From Pseudopyrenochaeta lycopersici (Eukaryota > Ascomycota > Dothideomycetes > Pleosporales > Pseudopyrenochaetaceae), in the NCBI GenBank assembly GCA_003313425.1, contig NHZP01000039.1, positions 310,001-374,000 of the forward strand: a DNA stretch of 64,000 nucleotides. The letters run 5' to 3'. The notes below the pieces were generated by a model that had not been told where the DNA came from, searched no databases, and saw only the letters and a list, made by a program, of their open reading frames with translations. This document shows, piece after piece, positions 43,780-55,478 of this stretch; the first letter of the stretch is position 1, and each line of letters begins with the position of its first letter. Position numbers and translations under genes: made by a program.

Positions 43780-45510
43780 ATGGTCAAGGCACCTCACTTC
43801 AATTGGTTTGGACGGGGTTTCAAGCTTCGTGCTGCCATCACGATCGCATGCCAACTTGCCTTTGTGCTTTTCGGATACGACCAAGGAGTGTTCAGTGGCA
43901 TAGTTGGAAATGAAGACTTTTTGAACACATTCGATCATCCATCACCCGGCCTTGAGGGCATCATTGTCTCCATCTACAACCTGGGATGCTTTACGGGATG
44001 CATATTAAGTTTCATCTTTTGCGAGAAGACTGGCCGAAGGCTGGCGATGTGGATCGCTATGGTCTGGATCATTGTACGTTCCCACGCAGCACATGTACGT
44101 TTACATTAAACTTACAGGTATAGGTTGGTGGCGCCCTCCAGGCCAGCGCATATACCGTCCCTCACATGATGATTGCGCGCTTCCTCACTGGCATAGGGAC
44201 AGGTATCGAGACTTCGACGGTACCCATGTACCAATCAGAGCTTTGCGAAGCCTCCAAGCGCGGCCGCCTTGTCGCCTCCGAACCACTCTTCGTCGGCCTG
44301 GGTATTGAAATCGCATACTGGTTCGATTATGGAATGAGCTTTACTGCTGGGTCCATTGCATGGCGATTACCCATAGCGTGCCAAGTCATTTTCGCGATCC
44401 TCGTCATCATCATGGTCTTCGGCCTCCCTGAGTCACCACGCTACCTGTACGCACATGGTCGCCACGAAGAGGCGCTACGAATTCTCTGCGATGTGTACGA
44501 CGGTGCGCCTGAGGATCCGAAGATTGAGAAGGAGAACCGCGAAGTTCTCGAAGCGCTCAAGGTCGAGCAGGAACATGGAGAGTACAGGTGGAGCCAGCTG
44601 CTCAAGAAGGATAAGGTACAGACTGGACGGCGCGTGCTTCTTGCGTATGGTGCGCAGTTCATGAATCAGATGGGTGGGATAAATCTCGTCGTCTACTACA
44701 TAACATCAGTGCTGCAGCTGAATGTTGGTTTGTCGCGGAACCTATCGCTTCTCCTAGGAGGCGTGATCAACCTCATGTTTTTCCTCGGCTCGCTCTTCCC
44801 AACCTTCACCCTCGACCGAACTGGCCGCCGCAAACCCATGATGTGGGGATCATTCGGCTGCGGCTTGTCTATGATGCTTATAGCAATTCTGCTAAGCTTC
44901 CAACCGCAAGGTGGCGCGACCGCAAAAGCTACTGCATCGGCGAGCGTGGCGTTCTTCTTCACTGTGAGTGTTTCCCCACGCGAATTAGTGACCGAAAGTA
45001 CTAACAGTCGGAAGTACATGCTCTCCTTCGGTATGACAATGAACTGCGTACCCTGGGTGTACGTCCCGGAGATTCTGCCCCTCCACGTCCGCGCAAAAGG
45101 CACCGCCGTTGGAATTTCTGCGAACTGGATCTGGAACTTTTTCGTAGTTATGGTGACACCCACTCTTCTCAACTCTCTGGCATGGAAAGGCTACTTGATC
45201 TTTATGTGTCTGAACTTCTCGTTCATACCACTAGTGGTAAGCCAGGTTGCCCTTTTCTGTATAGGATTGAGAACAACCCTAATGATGAGTGTAGTATTTC
45301 TGTTATCCGGAAACGGCAAACCTCACACTCGAAGAAGTTGACTGGCTGTTCTACGAAGGCAATGTCGTGCGCAGAAGTCGGCGTATCGCGAAGCAGGGTT
45401 GGGAGGAGGCGGAAGGAACAGTACCTGCAGGTATACTGGAAACGGGGAGTACCTCGAGTGGGAGGAAGGACGAAGATGTTGTGGAGAAGAAGGAGAATAC
45501 CGGTTTGTAG
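43780..45510 (+). CDS. MFS sugar transporter
   Basis: Four exons, 43780-44073, 44124-44963, 45015-45236 and 45295-45510, 523 residues. Sugar-porter features: FVLFGYDQGVFSGIVGN in TM1, CEKTGRRLAMW after TM2, ARFLTGIGTGIETSTVPMYQSEL in TM4/5, GLPESPRYLYAHGRHEEALRIL (PESPR) before the central loop, MNQMGGINLVVYY in TM7, LDRTGRRKPMM between TM8 and 9, and YPETANLTLEEVDWLF at the end. Introns 1 to 3 remove in-frame interruptions exactly at phase 0 and restore WIIVGG, FFFTYMLSFG and LVYFCYPET. Intron 2 has a TACTAAC branch site. The frame is open upstream of the chosen ATG at 43780, which begins MVKAPHFNWFG as usual for the family. Substrate is probably a hexose or related sugar. Confidence 0.92.
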
Positions 45511-45992
45511 ATCGTGATTGTAGGATTGGAATGTGGATGAGTCAGTGCTGTATTGGCTGAGAAATATACCTGCAATTCTTATCTTAAGCATTGCATGATC
45601 AATCTCCTTGAACAGCTTCTGGACACCAAACCATAGGCTTCAAAACTCGCAGGAATGTCTATTGCGAACTCCGTTCGCTTATATTTTCTTGAGAGGCAAC
45701 ATCTCTCCTATCTTTCTTTGGAAAAGCGTTTTGCTGAGAGCATTTACCTCAAAGAAATCCCTTGTCGTGTTCCCGAATATCGGTCGTCAAGCTATAGCCA
45801 GATTACATGCTGGGCGTAAGAGCGCCATCTGATGGTGATATTGGTATGAACGTGCCGATTGTTGAATATGGAGTAAGGTGTCCAATACCTCTACGACAAT
45901 AATCTACATAATGTACAAGTCTAAAGTGCCCTTTTTGATATGATAATTGTACATGCTAATACAATAGAGATGGAGGTGCAATAAGCAAGACA
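45511..45992. other. Intergenic space between convergent genes
   Basis: Shared 3' flank of the sugar transporter and COX15; no gene seen. Confidence 0.5.
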
Positions 45993-47556
45993 CTACGATG
46001 ATTTCTCAGCGGCCTTTGCAGCTTCTAGACGAGAAGTGATATGTGGTGCGGCATGAGTCCTTGGAGCGTGTGGTTTCATGACCTGCCGCAGGATAGCGCG
46101 TCGAGGCATGGATATGCGACTGTACAGTACGACAGCGCCGGTCAGGAGGGCCAAGGCACCAGCCTGATGAGCAGACGCAAGCCATGTAGGGACCATATAG
46201 ATAAGAGTACTGATGCCGAGAGCGACTTGCAAAGAAACGAGGTGCACCATGCCAAAGACACCCTTTCTAGCATCCTTGGGAAGCGTAGTGCGTACACCCC
46301 TTGAGAAGCGGGTGTAAGCAAAAAGAGACATGATGGCAGTGAAAGTGGTCGTTGCCAGAATGCGGTGGTCAAGCTGAACAAGGGAGGGATTTTCTAGCAT
46401 GTTGCGCCACCACAGATCCGAATGGTCTGGGACATGGCTGTAGAAAGGGTCAAAGAGCTCCTTCTTTGGTGGTGTAAGACCGAGACCCATCCAAGGAAAT
46501 TCATTGTAGATGAGCCCAGCATCTAGGCCAGCAACGAGGGCGCCCGACATGGCAGTGGTGAAGACAAGGAGGGTGAGACCAACAACAGAGCGTCTGAAGA
46601 CACGAAGAACGGGGCTTTGGAGGGCTTTAATCGTCTCGGCGGCTTTGGCGGGGTTGGCCAGCATTCGGTGCTCCTTAAGAATAGAGAGACCGGTAAGGAC
46701 CATGGAGCAGTAAACGGCGAATGCAGCACCAAGATGGGCAGTCAGGCGATACTGGCTGACGCGGGGGTGGCTGCCAGGCTCGAAAAGGTCGTCCTTGAGA
46801 CCGCTCTTGACCATCCACCAGCCGATGAAGCCCTGGAATCCAATCATACCGCATATGCCAACAAGCTTCCAGGCCATTGGGGGCGTCACTCGGCGGCGAG
46901 CGATGAAGTAGGCCGTGGGGAGCAAAAAAGTGACACCAATGACACGACCCCACAGACGATGAGCCCATTCCATGAAGTATATCTGCTTGAAGTCGGGCAG
47001 CGTCATACTGGAATTAAGCAGTGCAAACTCCGGCGAAGCCTTGTATTTGACGAATTCACTCTCCCAGTCGGCCTCGTTCATGGGCCATAGCGAGCCGGTG
47101 ACAGGGCGCCATTCCGTTATACTCAGTCTACGACGATTTAGCAGGTGCTGGCTATGCACAGCGAGTGAAGGCCTACCCTGACTCGGTGAGTCGTGTCAGA
47201 CCTCCGAAGATGACAATGCCAAAGACGCTTGCTGCACTCCCCAGCAGCCAATATGCCACGCTCTTGGACGATGTCTCTGGGAAGCTGCCCGATCCGGCCT
47301 TGGACCGGGTTGCAGCAGCTTCCGCCAGGATCGCACTTTCCACATTGGATCCCTCAATTGCCACGCTACTCCGCAAGGGGTGTGTCGACTTGCATCTCAC
47401 CGATTGCAGGAGGAACGGCCGGGGTGCTGAGCATCGCGAATTGCAGACGGCGGCCCGGATGGGCGAATTGAGGCAGGGTCTGGATGCGAACAGTCGTCTC
47501 GAGAGCCGCGGTGCAGCTGTGTGCAGCTGCGGGAATGCCTGGAATATCGAGGCCAT
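45993..47556 (-). CDS. COX15: Heme A synthase, cytochrome c oxidase assembly protein Cox15
   Basis: Two exons, complement of 47177-47556 and 45993-47127, 504 residues. The intron (GTAGGC to CGTAG) joins GGLTRLTESG to LSITEWRPVTG, the conserved first-helix region. The four heme-ligand histidines expected in this family are visible in MEWAHRLWGR, YRLTAHLGAA, QLDHRILATT and ASAHQAGALAL. About eight membrane helices are present. The N-terminus MASIFQAFPQLHTAAPRLSRRLFA is a typical mitochondrial presequence. An in-frame ATG 20 codons upstream (47616) would give 524 residues but adds acidic residues, so I prefer 47556. The enzyme oxidises heme O to heme A in the inner mitochondrial membrane. Divergent from the BTB gene. 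Confidence 0.95.
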
Positions 47557-47616
47557 GACAGCGGCGCGGTGGGGGAGGAAGGAGCGATTGCCAGTGTGCA
47601 CATCATAGACGGGCAT

Positions 47617-47969
47617 TTTCGGTGGTTCGACATTCCACGCGGGATGATTGGCCGTGCCAAGGATTTGCCCTGCGTCACGACGGTTTGACAGGCGGAAGCG
47701 GCGACCCGCTCACAAGCGACCTTGACCGCATCACACGCGCATCCACAGTGTAGATCACTCTGCCCGCCATGACTGCGTGATGCAACTAGCATGTAGCCCC
47801 ATTTTCTTATCTTGCTCGTGCTCTTCCCTTCCGTCCATCTCAATTTGCTCCGTGTGCATGCTTTGTTGTTCTTGCAATTCCCAAGACCCCGTCTCCATCT
47901 GCTCCCCCACTGGCGACTTGGTGCCGTCCAGGCTCTCAAGCCTCATGTACCCAAGTAAATAATTGTAGC
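47617..47969. promoter_or_regulatory. Bidirectional promoter of COX15 and the BTB gene
   Basis: About 350 bp separate the divergent start codons. Pyrimidine-rich on the BTB-gene side (about 47800-47900). No TATA box evident. Confidence 0.5.
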
Positions 47970-50932
47970 ATGGACCCCGCCCACCAGGCCTCCGCCGACG
48001 GCCATGACCTGGACCATGAGGCGCAAACACAATCTGGCGAGGCATGGGCTCTGATTGAGAGCGAGGCTGCCGAAGGTGCTGCTTCAAGTAGTAGTACACA
48101 ACATGTCAGTCTGTTCTCATCAGGTGGGCCAGCAATGCAACCTTCAACACCGCCTGAATTGGCTGCCTCAGCGTCCAGAATTCATGTTGGAACCTTCTCA
48201 TCCTTGGGCTCCTCCCGCTCGCTGCCGTCGCTAGCAAGCATTGCCAGCATGACGAAGCGCACTTCGCGACTCAAGGTAGCAGACGACCACCCGCCCATAG
48301 TCCAGCTACATACGAGCATAGACCAGGCTCAGAAAAGCGCCGATGATCCAACCACTCCACCCGAGACCAATGTTAGACGGCGGACCACCCTGGACCTCAT
48401 GGAATCTGAGCAGACCACCCGTACCGACATAAACAGATTGTTCAGCGAAAGTGCGAATTCATCAACATCACGAGCACCGTCTTACAACAATGCTACTGGC
48501 CCTCTTTACCTACGAGGTACCTATTCCACCTATCTGCGTCAGCACTGTGGGACCACTGACATCAAGCAGCATCAAACGAAGCCATCCCCCTTCCGGATCA
48601 TCTGTACACTCGCGGATTACTCGAAGGACGCCATTCAGACATCACAATCATTGCCTTCGGCCAACGGTACAACCTGCACCGCCTCATGCTCGACCGCGCT
48701 CCTTTCTTCACCACGGCCCTCTCGGAGCCTTGGATCGAAAGCCGCTCAAAGGAAGTCGCGCTGCATCCTGAAGACATCGACTACAACATTACACAAACAT
48801 CGTTTGAGCTGGCTATCAAGAAGCTCTACGGCGTGGATATCTCCAAAGAGTCGGATACCGAGGCAGTCGGCCTCTTCGCGACAGGCTGCTGGCTCGAGAT
48901 GCAGGACTTGATAGACGCGGCTATCGAGTCCATACTACGCCAAATGGCCCCAGAGACTCTTGCCTTCCTCATTCGCCTGGTCACAACCAACTACTACGGT
49001 CGCTCTGGAGACCGTATCCTCGAGTCGGCCAAGGCTATGTTGAGCAGGAATGGCTGGGAGATGCCACTCAAGTACTGGGACGACATGCCTGGTGACATAA
49101 TTCGCGAACTAGTAGGCTCAGACGGCTTCTTTGTTCACAGCGAATGGGATAGGTGGGTACTATCAAAGCGACTTCTCGACCGCCGCCTACGACAAGCAGC
49201 GGTGGACGCTGGTTTGATACAGCGAGGGCAGAGACCCATCCCACAAGCTCCCAATTCGCTTCGTCTAATGGCTGTCCGCTTTGACGGCGTTTATCGCCAA
49301 ATGGCCCTGACCACGGCACAATCTTCGGCCGATACGCATGCTGACTGGCTCGCTCTCTACACAACGCCCGACATCGAGCGCATTCTGGTACTACTGGACG
49401 AAGGTATACACTACATCCACATGGAGTATGAGCAACTAGATTTCATCAAAAGTTCTTGCGATGTTTTCGGTCTTCCAGTGATGCCAGAGAGGGTCATATC
49501 CAATGCACTGTGGCAGCAGCTTGCTCTTCGCCAAACCGTCTTAAACACCGATGAGTCGTCTCAAGAATTGGGTCTCTGTAAAGTACCACCAGAACTTGAA
49601 AACTCTAACAGCGCGACTAAGAGCGGGCACGAGCTCACGGTTAAAGGGAAGCAAAAGGCTGACGCTTCAGCTCAAGAGGCTTCGGGAATGGAATCTGAGA
49701 GCTGGGATAGGAATGGAAAGCCGCGCAAATTCTGGGTTCCCAGCTCAGATTGCAATATTGTGCTTGGGAATGGAGCAGACCCTGTTGTTACGACATCCAG
49801 CTCCTTCCAACGCCATGCTGCTCGCCTTTCAGCCACCATCCAGCCAGAGGATGCGCAATGGGCCACCGACTTTGCGTCAACGCCATCCACTCTAACAAAC
49901 CCCAGTACCCGCATGCACGAGACGATTCGACCCATCTCTGCCGGCGGAGGCAACGCGGGCCAGCCAAAGCCAATCGCCTACACCGAGTTTCCTCCCTTTC
50001 GCTTCTCTGCCGAATTCCCTAATCCGCGCTTTCTTAAAGAAAAGAAGCGTGTATATTCGAGAACTGTGTCATATGCAGGGTCACTATGGAATATCTACAT
50101 ACAGAAGGTACGATCTGCTAAGAACGTCCAGCTGGGTGTTTATCTGCATCGTGCAAAGGAGCGGGAAGCGGATGAAGGCACACATAGTAGCGGTCTGAGC
50201 CAACAGAACAATGGCTCAGTTGATGAGCGTATTGGCCAGCTTGAACGGGAGATGCTCATGCGCAGTGAGCGACGCGACCGCCGGCGTACTACTCGAGCAC
50301 TTTTCAATGACCCCACTGCAGAAGAAGATACCAGTGGTAGCGGTGGGGATCCAGAAGCGACACTCGTCTCTCCAGGCCTACGGAACCCTCTCTTCTCCAG
50401 CAGTAGTCTCGGTCGTCGCCGCAGCGCTAACATGCCCTACCCCGCCTCTCGTGGCACCGCCCAATTCCAGTTCCAGCCTCTTGCCACATCGCCTCCTGCT
50501 GACGGTGACGCCAATGACTACCCAAGTCTTCCAGCCGGCATGCAATCGCCCCCAGATCATGAGTCTGATACTTCAGATGATGAAGACGAATCAGACGCAG
50601 CAGCATACGTAAATCCATCCGTCATTTCTCGGACGCAGCGCAGGACTCGTGCCCTTGTACCCACCCTCCCGCCATATGTTGACGGGCGGCCAACGATCAA
50701 GACGTACTTCAAAATCTACAGCCCTTCAAAGGGCGGCAGAATGCTGAGTATCTACGAAAGCGCCCCGGATCGCTTCAACTTCAGCCAGAGCTGGGGCTGG
50801 AAGAGTAGCACTCTCATGTTAGACGAAATCACAATCAGCGGCGGAGATGACTCAATTACAGGCACGAATCCTGCGGCTAGTAAGAAGACTGATGGTAAGC
50901 TGCGCTTCATGGTCGTTATTGGGAACTTGTGA
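47970..50932 (+). CDS. BTB/POZ-domain protein, germ-cell-less-like architecture
   Basis: Two exons, 47970-48516 and 48570-50932, 969 residues. The donor GTACCT, branch CACTGAC and acceptor AGCAG join GPLYLR to ASNEAIPLPDHLYTRG in frame. A disordered Ser/Thr-rich N-terminus (about 1-190) is followed by the BTB domain (about 200-310): GRHSDITIIAFGQRYNLHRLML, RAPFFTTALSEPWIES, LFATGCWLEMQDLIDAAI. A BACK-like helical region follows (AFLIRLVTTNYYG, DDMPGDIIRELVGSDGFFV). The C-terminal half contains a conserved-looking block (PFRFSAEFPNPRF, GSLWNIYIQKV, GVYLHRAKERE), an acidic/Ser-rich linker (DTSDDEDESDAA) and a terminal block TYFKIYSPSKGGRMLSIYES. BTB proteins of this layout commonly serve as cullin-3 adaptors or structural proteins; the role here is inferred only. 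Confidence 0.88.
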
Positions 50933-51763
50933 GTGGCGTTCATGATTAGCGTTTGATTTATCTACGGAGGCGTTTTATGAAGGCTTTTCCCAGAATGCAT
51001 AAGCGACTGTTGTTTTTCCTCCCTGTTTTGGGGGGAGAGGCGATTTTATATATCCCGAATTGCTGGGCGCCAATTGAGGATTCGGAACAGCTCAACCGTA
51101 CTGTCTCCTCTTTTTCTTCTTTTATTTGATACATCACGCTCTCAGACATTGATGAAGAGTACCCACGTAGCATAGCGCATCTTTCTTTCTCTAAAGATAC
51201 CTAGTAGGAATATTTATCAAGTTCATCATAGTTTCTGAATTCACTATAAACCAGTCCTACACTATATCAACGGCTTGATACTACTGCTTTGACTAATATG
51301 CTCTTGCAATGGGATGTTGCATGTCGGAGACCCATATTCAAAAAAGAAAAAAAAATGTTGGAAGTACCAATGCTAATATCGTTCTGCGGCCTGAAAACTA
51401 ATTTCACTCTCTCAATGTTTAGCCTTCCTTGTGGCTCATCCTGTATCCATCTATCGTCATGCTGTTCGCGTACTGTGCAACTCATTGTGGGTGCGAAATA
51501 TCATGTTAAGAATTTCACGCACAAACTCCATTGTGGACTTCATCAACTTTCCTAGGATAAAACGCCTCTCCTCTCCATCGTCACTATTTGCTTACTTTCA
51601 CCAGCGTTTTCTTAAACCTGATGACGTTCAGAATTCGAGTTTGCTCGAGTCTGGTCAGGTCTGGATCTGCGACTGGAATGTCTATCTGTAAATGTGAGGA
51701 CCGGCCACTTTTCTTCCACTGAGATGCTCTTCAACGTACCTTAAGATTTTGTACCCGAGAGCC
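50933..51763. other. Intergenic space between convergent genes
   Basis: 830 bp, AT-rich, with no supported gene. Contains both 3' UTRs and an A-run at about 51343-51355. Confidence 0.5.
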
Positions 51764-54700
51764 TTAGCTTTGATGGTCATGGCCATGGAGGCGGCTATGG
51801 CCGCCACCACCATCGCCTTTACATTTTTTGATCTTGGTGTTCAGCTTCTTGCGATTTTCTTGTAGCATTGCCGCTGCGGCAAGAGTTGGCTTCATGCGCT
51901 TCGTGCCAAAAGGGTGTTCATCGTCATTCCTTGTGGTTTTGTGTACACCGTCATGTTTGCACTTCTGTTGTTTACCAAGAGACGACTGGTCCTGAGGAAT
52001 TTTATTGCGGTGCTTCTGGATGGGAATGCCTGAGGAGGATGGTGTGTTGTTTGCAGCTCTGATACCACTAGGCGAGAGGCTGCGCTGCTTTCGACCCTTC
52101 GGTTGTGACTTAATCCTAACCTGGGTTTTTTTATTCTGGCTGGGTTCTGGTGGCTTCTGCGGAAGGTGGTTTTGCGCGTGGTGTGGACCCGTTGGCACGT
52201 TGTAGAGGCGATTTGGTTGATGGCGTTTGGTTGCTGGTTCTAAGAGAAGTTCACAATCATTCGCCGTCACCTCGGAGTGTGCACGTTTTTCTCCAACGCT
52301 GGGACCAAGTGCGGTATTTGGAAGGTACGACTGCATTGGTCCACGCTCTGATAGATCTAGAGCTGGTAGTTGTTCACTACTGCTAAGATTTATCATTGCA
52401 AAATACTTCCTGCTATTGTTTGCCAGCGACAGACTGTTGTCCTTGCCTTCGATCGGAGCCTTCGGATCAAAATAGGTTTTCGGGTGGCGGTAAAAGATGT
52501 CGTTAGGGCAGTCACATCTGCCGGACTGCTTATAGGATGGACACTCATTGACTGATTTGTGGATCAAAGGGCACTTATCTCTATAGTAGTCCATCCGTGA
52601 GCATGGTCGCCCAGCAGCGGTGTCTGGGCAGAGCACACCGGCCAAAGCATGGGAACGTGAGCAGCCGTCACCGTTCGCACAACCAACAACCTTGTTCACG
52701 AACAAGCAATGTGCTTTGTACTTTGGAAACTTGACGTTCTCATCAAGAATCTCAAAAAGATTGCTTGGAGGAGATGCGTAGCCTCGCGCGGGCATCTGCA
52801 GTGCCGGGGTGTCTGGGTGTTTGAAGTAACAATTCTTCATAATGCAGACGCCACCATATTCGAGATTGCTACACAGTTTCTCTTTGAAAGTGTGATCTTT
52901 CAAGCAGAACTCTCCTTCAGTGCACCTCCCAGCTGCGAATGGTTTGCAAGGCCAGTGTTTTCTTGCTGGAAGAGCCCGATTGAGGACAGTCTTTTCAAAC
53001 TTCACTACCTCTGCCAAGGCCATGTCCCACTTTTTCTTGTGCAATCTCCCATTTTCATTCTCGCCCATTGCCTGCTCCCATAGAGGAAGTGTCTTCTGTC
53101 TCTTCCAGATCATATTCCTCTTCATAAAGGCCGCAACTTCCGTAGCCATGTCAAGGAAATACTGTTGCACTTCCAAACAGTGCCTCGACTTTTGTCGCTC
53201 ACAGTTGTAGTAGTGAAGCACTTCCAGAAGTGAATCAGTCTCGGGAAAGGGACTCTTCCAATTGCATTTCGAATTTGAATCTCCCGCTTGAAGCGCTTTG
53301 CCATGGTTCGGATGATTGTACTTCGAAAACTCTCGAGGGTATTCGAAACTATTGCGACCGAATGATGTACCGGTATCATAGTGTAATCCAATGAAAGAAA
53401 TATCATCTTCATCATCTTGATCTTCTTCATCGCTAGACACTGTGTCAAACTCGTCATCGGTAATGTAGGAATTCAGTTTTCTTCGTTTAAACATATAACC
53501 CTCGGCAATGGTGGTAAAGGATCGTTTGCGTTTAATGGCTGCATGGTTCCCTACAACCATGGCCTCTGTATTGACATGTGTCGAGAGAATCGAAGGTCTG
53601 CCATATTTGCATTGAGATGCCGCTGGCTCCGTTGTGCCAGATGCTTTATCTCTTATGCAGTTATCTTGCTTGATTGTAGTGGACAAATTGGACGGGATAT
53701 GCGCAGCTTCACCAAATTTCTCTCGGTGTGCTACATTCGTACCATCACAATTCGTCGTTGTCCCCACTACCGTGGTAGTTTCAATGGTCGGATCTGGAGA
53801 ATTTTGGCATAAGACATGAGGCATTGTGTCAGATCCGAACTCTGAATGGTCAACTTCGCCCATTTCATCGTTTTGTGGACAGACCACCGCGCTGTCAGGA
53901 AGGTGAATGCCGCTGTCATGGAAGCCAGTGACAGTATCGTCTTCGTGCTTGGCTGCTACAAATTGTCCGCTTGCTTCTCCAATACGAGACATCTTGCTAG
54001 AATTAATGTCATCCATAAACATGGCCTCGTCGTTCAGCTTTTGGTCGGGACAAGTGTCGCTCGCCATTTCCATGGAGTGAATATCTTGCGTAACGGGTGA
54101 GTCTGGAGGTGTAATGTTTTGGCACGTTTCGGGAACCAGCCTGTCAAACGGCCGCATCGTAAACAATTTATAATTTGGATCGAGAGGGCCGGGTCTAGTT
54201 GCATTTCTCTCGAACCCCCTTTGAAAATGCTCGATGCGTTTGCGTTGCTTTTCCAGAACATGCTGTAGTGCTTTTTGTTCTTCTTGTTTGTACCGAGCGA
54301 TGCTTTCGGATTGGCGGTCTCTGTCTTCTTTCTGATTGCGACTGCTTCGATAATATCTAGTTCTGCGATAGACTGAGTGTGGGCTTATGCTTCGGCCGCG
54401 CTGCCTCGAGAGGACGCTTCGCGCCCGATCCTCACTTTGACCTTCAATTGAACTTGGTGGAGAAAGGGGTGCACCAACATGATAATAGAATGCGGATGGA
54501 GTGAACAGAGGTGTTACGACCTAGCAGGATCAGTAACACTCTTTAGTTAAGGAGACCACGCGCGAAGAAAGCACAGCAGAGGCAATCCCGCTACTACTAA
54601 CACTATCGGTGGTTGAATAGGTACTAGGCATGTTCTACGTTTTGTTATTACCACAGTGTATCTTAGACGAGTGTCGGGTTATTTACCACTCGAACTGGTG

Positions 54701-54806
54701 CGGGTGACATTGGTACAATTGATTCTGTAGAGCTCCAATTTCTTTCGAGAAGTATCTGCTCATATCTGCCACATGACATGTGCTGTGTGGTAGTGCTGTA
54801 AGGCAT
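51764..54806 (-). CDS. Multi-CCCH zinc-finger protein
   Basis: Two exons, complement of 54687-54806 and 51764-54520, 958 residues; the frame continues well upstream of the first internal Met of the long exon. Exon 1 (MPYSTTTQHMSCGRYEQ to APVRV) joins VVTPLFTPSAFYYHVG. A basic coiled coil follows (RYKQEEQKALQHVLEKQRKR, about 125-150), then long disordered acidic regions. At about 565-720 come CCCH units: C-x7-C-x5-C-x3-H, C-x8-C-x4-C-x3-H, C-x8-C-x5-C-x3-H, C-x8-C-x9-C-x3-H, and a fifth (ECPSYKQSGRCDCPNDIFYRH) where an Ile replaces the third Cys at the expected spacing. The C-terminus is basic and ends in a Gly/His-rich tail. Arrays of five CCCH fingers occur in ZC3H3/Red5- and CPSF30-type RNA-processing proteins; membership is not certain. 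Likely nuclear RNA binding. Confidence 0.75.
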
Positions 54807-55478
54807 GGCTTCTACAGATGGAAAGGTTGCATGTGCTTTATGATCGTTTCGTCTTTCCGAGAGTATGCAATCGTGGAAACTTGAAGGAAGGGTTGAGTGG
54901 AGTGCGCGGAAAGTAATAGGGTGATTTGATCAAAATTAATAGCTGCACTGTTTATATACACTGAGTGGGGCGGCGCCTTCCAAGAAAAAAGTCTACGGTG
55001 AAAGGTTCGATGAAAGGCTCACTTGGCAAAGTCACCTGTCAATTGGTACGTAGGTAGCGCGGTTGTGCCCACAAACAATAAGTGATACCTCACGAAAATA
55101 GTAGTAATCTATTGATGAATTTCCCAAAATACAGGCACGGGTAGTTTCCTGTTATTGTACTCAAAGATGGACTTATAGCGTGCACGCTCGTCCAAGCACG
55201 CTCGGCACATTCTGGAACAACCTCATGTGGGCAGAAATTCATGCAGAGACTGAAGACTTCTTGAAATTCCATTTAAACCTTCCCAGGATACTTGACGCGG
55301 AATTTTGACTAATGAAGATTTTGTTTAGCAGGATTGACCTTCGTAGGAACATGAACGGAGAATGAAGAGAAAGGGTGTAGTCCAAGATATTCAACTACAG
55401 AAAAACATTGGATAGGCTTTAATACCAACCTCTTCCAATAGTTATCTAAATGCCTTCTTCTACAAGTGATTGCTACCA
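54807..55478. promoter_or_regulatory. Region between two same-strand genes
   Basis: 671 bp containing the promoter of the CCCH gene and the 3' flank of the next gene. A TATA-like TTTATATAC occurs at about 54951 on the plus strand. No gene supported. Confidence 0.4.

Noticed and set aside
36539..45510. A secondary-metabolite cluster from permease, SDR and MFS genes
   Set aside because: No polyketide, peptide or terpene synthase or pathway regulator is present, the genes are widely spaced, and both transporters are of nutrient type.
47397..47939. Minus-strand frame of 180 codons upstream of COX15
   Set aside because: Overlaps the COX15 presequence exon in another frame and shows no conserved motif.
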